Program-made: the position numbers and the translations under genes
Notes under the pieces: model-generated
Databases searched by the model: none
What the model was told of the DNA's origin: nothing
Seen by the model: the letters and a program-made list of their open reading frames with translations, nothing else
DNA from: a bacterium
Lineage (GTDB): Bacteria; Bacteroidota; Ignavibacteria; Kapaibacteriales; UBA961
Length of the DNA stretch: 8,335 nt
Assembly: GCA_022844575.1 (NCBI GenBank)
Contig: JALHLL010000002.1
Coordinates: 1 to 8,335 of the forward strand
Reading direction: 5' to 3'
In this document: positions 6,556-8,335 of the stretch, one piece after another
How the letters are laid out: each line of letters begins with the position of its first letter
Numbering within the stretch: the first letter of the stretch is position 1

Positions 6556-7992
6556 TTATTTTTCATTAAAAAGGATATTTGCAGCACGAATACTTATATC
6601 AGAGATTTTGCCTGTTCGTGATTTTCCGTCAAACTTTCTCGTATCCGGCTGACCTGATAAACAATCCAAATTGGAATCAATCCCTGACAAAGCGTTCAAA
6701 TGTATTTTACCATCAAAGCCGTGCGGAACTGTAATACTTATTGTCCCATGCGGAGCGTGCATAATTAGTTTTTCAGGTTGCTCTAATAGGCCGAAGCGAA
6801 TATTACCATTCGTAGTTTCGGCACGAATAACTTTTGCTTTTATTTCCCTGAATTCAAGAACACCATAATCGGAAGAGATATCAAGATTTCCCTCTGTACG
6901 CACTCCCGTAATTGTGGATGAACGACCGATACAGCCGATATTACCGTTTACTTCACGAAAACCTATTTTACTGTACGGCGCTTCAATATCTACTTTTGCT
7001 TTTATCTCATCTAATCGTATCGTTGCCGACCGACTTACTATTTCCACACCCCTTGCAGAATCTTGTACAATTGATTTACGAATATTGATTGTCGAATAAT
7101 CAGCATCCACATTAACAGAATTCACTTCCGTAAAATTTAGGGTGGAACTTCTTGCTGAAACCGTCATATTCCTCTTTATTCTCTCCATTTTAATTGTGGA
7201 ATAATCTGCCGAGCACATCACTTCCTCGCTTATATTGTTACATTTTATAATACCACTGCGAGACTGTACGTTAAGTTTCCCTATCAAATCTTTTACTTCT
7301 ATGGTAGAATAAGGAGCATTAATTGTCAACATTCCGTTAATACCGTAACAAGAATATGTACCATTCCTTCCTTCTATTTCCAACGTATTACCTGCACATT
7401 CACTTAGTTTTGCTGTTCCATTTTTATTGCTGATACTTTTAATGTTTTTACAGTTCTTCAGAGTAAGTGCATTATGATCACCTGCGGTTTTTAATTCCGC
7501 CGTTATTGCATCAATATTCGCCTTACACGACCTCATCCCTATATTAACCCATGCTGATAGGGGTAAATATATTTCACCCTTTACTGATTTATTAAAAACA
7601 TCGCCGAACTGAAGTCCGAAAATTGTTATGTCCGTTTGCTCATTGTTCGGAGCATGATCTATCATTTGGAGAATAACTTCTTTAGCGGAATTTCTCTCCT
7701 TAAAATATATCGAATCTATAAACTCATTCTCATCATCGGCATCATCTGCTTTTATTGTTACAGTCAAGGAATAAGAAATTTCCGATTTATCATGAGATTT
7801 AATAATTAAATCAGCATTTGAAAAATTTGCAAGGATTATACCCTGATCCGGTTTCACCGATATTTTACGCTCAATTTTTTTTACTCTATCGGCAAAGGCA
7901 TTTCCCGAAGTAAAAAGAATCGCTGCAATCAGCATCAGTATTTTAAGTGGTCTGTCAAAAAACTTTACTATGACAGTTATTATATTTTTCAT
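6556..7992 (-). CDS. Secreted DUF4097-like beta-repeat protein with alternating YS/RS motifs
   Basis: The 478-residue protein starts with a signal peptide with a long n-region (about 1-34: charged stretch, core ILMLIAAILFTSG, cleavage after NAFA). Residues 38-165 form a first beta-rich part (KKIERKISVKPDQGIILANF and following strands). Residues 166-435 are short strand-turn units typical of DUF4097/adhesin-like repeats (family recalled, not searched), which usually build right-handed beta-structures and often sit next to sigma/anti-sigma genes. Between 225 and 396 the units alternate between a YS-type turn (Y228, Y264, Y299, Y340, Y376) and an RS-type turn (R245, R281, R321, R357). Eight cysteines are present (156, 181, 199, 215, 251, 260, 354, 444), a notable number for an exported protein. 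The start overlaps the stop of the upstream gene as ATGA and is served by GGAG at 8003-8006, so translation is probably coupled. The function is unknown; a periplasmic or surface scaffold is inferred. The gene is intact. Confidence 0.8.
   Translation of the reverse strand: MKNIITVIVKFFDRPLKILMLIAAILFTSGNAFADRVKKIERKISVKPDQGIILANFSNADLIIKSHDKSEISYSLTVTIKADDADDENEFIDSIYFKERNSAKEVILQMIDHAPNNEQTDITIFGLQFGDVFNKSVKGEIYLPLSAWVNIGMRSCKANIDAITAELKTAGDHNALTLKNCKNIKSISNKNGTAKLSECAGNTLEIEGRNGTYSCYGINGMLTINAPYSTIEVKDLIGKLNVQSRSGIIKCNNISEEVMCSADYSTIKMERIKRNMTVSARSSTLNFTEVNSVNVDADYSTINIRKSIVQDSARGVEIVSRSATIRLDEIKAKVDIEAPYSKIGFREVNGNIGCIGRSSTITGVRTEGNLDISSDYGVLEFREIKAKVIRAETTNGNIRFGLLEQPEKLIMHAPHGTISITVPHGFDGKIHLNALSGIDSNLDCLSGQPDTRKFDGKSRTGKISDISIRAANILFNEK
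6805..7320 (-). repeat. Region coding for alternating A/B protein repeats
   Basis: This stretch encodes residues 225-396 of the beta-repeat protein. Nine clear units with turn-to-turn spacings of 17, 19, 17, 18, 22, 19, 17 and 19 residues alternate between type A (APYST, ADYST, ADYST, APYSK, SDYGV) and type B (SRSGI, ARSST, SRSAT, GRSST). Each turn is followed by a short strand and a polar stretch, such as IEVKDLIGKLNV, IRLDEIKAKVDI or LEFREIKAKVIR. The super-period is about 36-37 residues. The DNA itself is too diverged to look like a recent tandem duplication. Confidence 0.75.
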
Positions 7993-8335
7993 AATTCCAT
8001 TTCTCCGTTTTCCACCATGTTAAGCAGAATGGAAAGTTTCATTCTATATAAACGGCGTAATTTATTTTGACGAATTTCTGCTTGGTCGGGTGATGAGAAC
8101 TCCTTATAAATATGTCCGATTTCTTCATCAATAAGAGCAATATGTTTTTTTCTTTCTTCAAGAATTTCCTCATTCGTACTATTTTTTGTGACGGAAGTAG
8201 GTACCGCACGTTCAAATTCCTTTATGGCAACCTGATATGCCGTATTCGCTTTTACTTCAAGTTGCTCACTATTACCTGTAAATTGTTCATAGGTTGAATA
8301 TGCTCCCATGGAACATAGGAATAAAACAACCGATG
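7989..8335 (-). CDS. Small secreted helical protein, 5' end beyond the window
   Basis: The frame has an ATG at 8309 giving 106 residues, but it stays open to the right edge. The codons before that ATG read SVVLFLCS, so the region SVVLFLCSMGAYS is the hydrophobic core and cleavage region of a signal peptide. The true start is therefore off the window, and the mature protein begins near TYEQF. The visible mature part (about 100 residues) is charged and mainly helical: residues after NSTNEEILEERKKHIALID form a likely long amphipathic or coiled-coil stretch, and the end RRLYRMKLSILLNMVENGE is a second helix. I do not recognise the family. The stop overlaps the start of the beta-repeat protein gene (ATGA), so the two are translated together and may act together. 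The cysteine in LFLC does not fit a lipobox well. A periplasmic or extracytoplasmic accessory role is inferred. Confidence 0.7.
   Translation of the reverse strand, partial: SVVLFLCSMGAYSTYEQFTGNSEQLEVKANTAYQVAIKEFERAVPTSVTKNSTNEEILEERKKHIALIDEEIGHIYKEFSSPDQAEIRQNKLRRLYRMKLSILLNMVENGEMEL
8003..8006 (-). promoter_or_regulatory. Ribosome-binding site of the beta-repeat protein gene
   Basis: GGAG lies within the end of the upstream gene, 10 bases before the ATG at 7992. Most genes in this window lack a clear Shine-Dalgarno sequence. Here one supports the start that overlaps the previous stop codon (ATGA), and hence the long n-region of the signal peptide rather than a later internal ATG. Confidence 0.55.

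Noticed and set aside
6805..7320. DNA-level tandem repeat or recent duplication
   Set aside because: The alternation is visible only in protein sequence; the bases have diverged and show no direct repeat longer than a few codons.
8310..8335. Lipoprotein signal (LFLC) in the small exported protein
   Set aside because: The residues before the cysteine do not fit the usual lipobox, which needs a small residue at -1; an ordinary signal peptide is more likely.
1..8335. CRISPR array, insertion sequence, phage, toxin-antitoxin or defence system
   Set aside because: No repeated spacer structure, transposase, integrase, terminal inverted repeats with target duplication, or small paired toxin/antitoxin genes were seen on either strand.

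Overview
The window looks like a chromosomal stretch from a moderately AT-rich Gram-negative bacterium of the Bacteroidota/Chlorobiota/Kapaibacteriota (FCB) group. The evidence is an LptF/LptG lipopolysaccharide-export permease, a putative outer-membrane barrel ending in phenylalanine, a secreted protein with the N-terminal domain typical of SBBP-repeat and gliding-type surface proteins, mostly weak Shine-Dalgarno sequences, and a subclass II tyrosyl-tRNA synthetase. The phylum is an inference from protein style. I see no tRNA, rRNA, CRISPR array, transposase or prophage gene.

Left part (1-3070). A minus-strand gene for a large secreted surface protein starts at 493 and runs off the left edge. 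About 205 bases of divergent intergenic DNA follow, holding a strong dyad (608-634) and a sigma70-like promoter candidate (636-663). A plus-strand pair comes next: a fumarylacetoacetate-hydrolase-family enzyme (699-1691) and tyrS (1750-2970). A 17-bp perfect stem-loop (3027-3064) closes this unit.

Middle (3070-4480). One plus-strand gene (3171-4478) encodes a polytopic transporter of the MATE/MOP type with resemblance to ANKH-like proteins. It converges on the minus-strand unit with only 7 bases between the two stop codons.

Right part (4486-8335). Four minus-strand genes form a tight cluster, read from the right edge leftwards: a small secreted helical protein (cut by the window edge), a DUF4097-like secreted beta-repeat protein overlapping it by 4 bases, an unrecognised putative outer-membrane barrel, and an LptG-like permease. 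All four carry export signals or membrane segments, so this is an envelope operon. The most interesting items are the association of three poorly understood exported proteins with an LPS-export permease, and the regular alternation of Tyr-Ser and Arg-Ser motifs in the beta-repeat protein. The rest is ordinary housekeeping DNA; I do not see a clear defence or mobile system.
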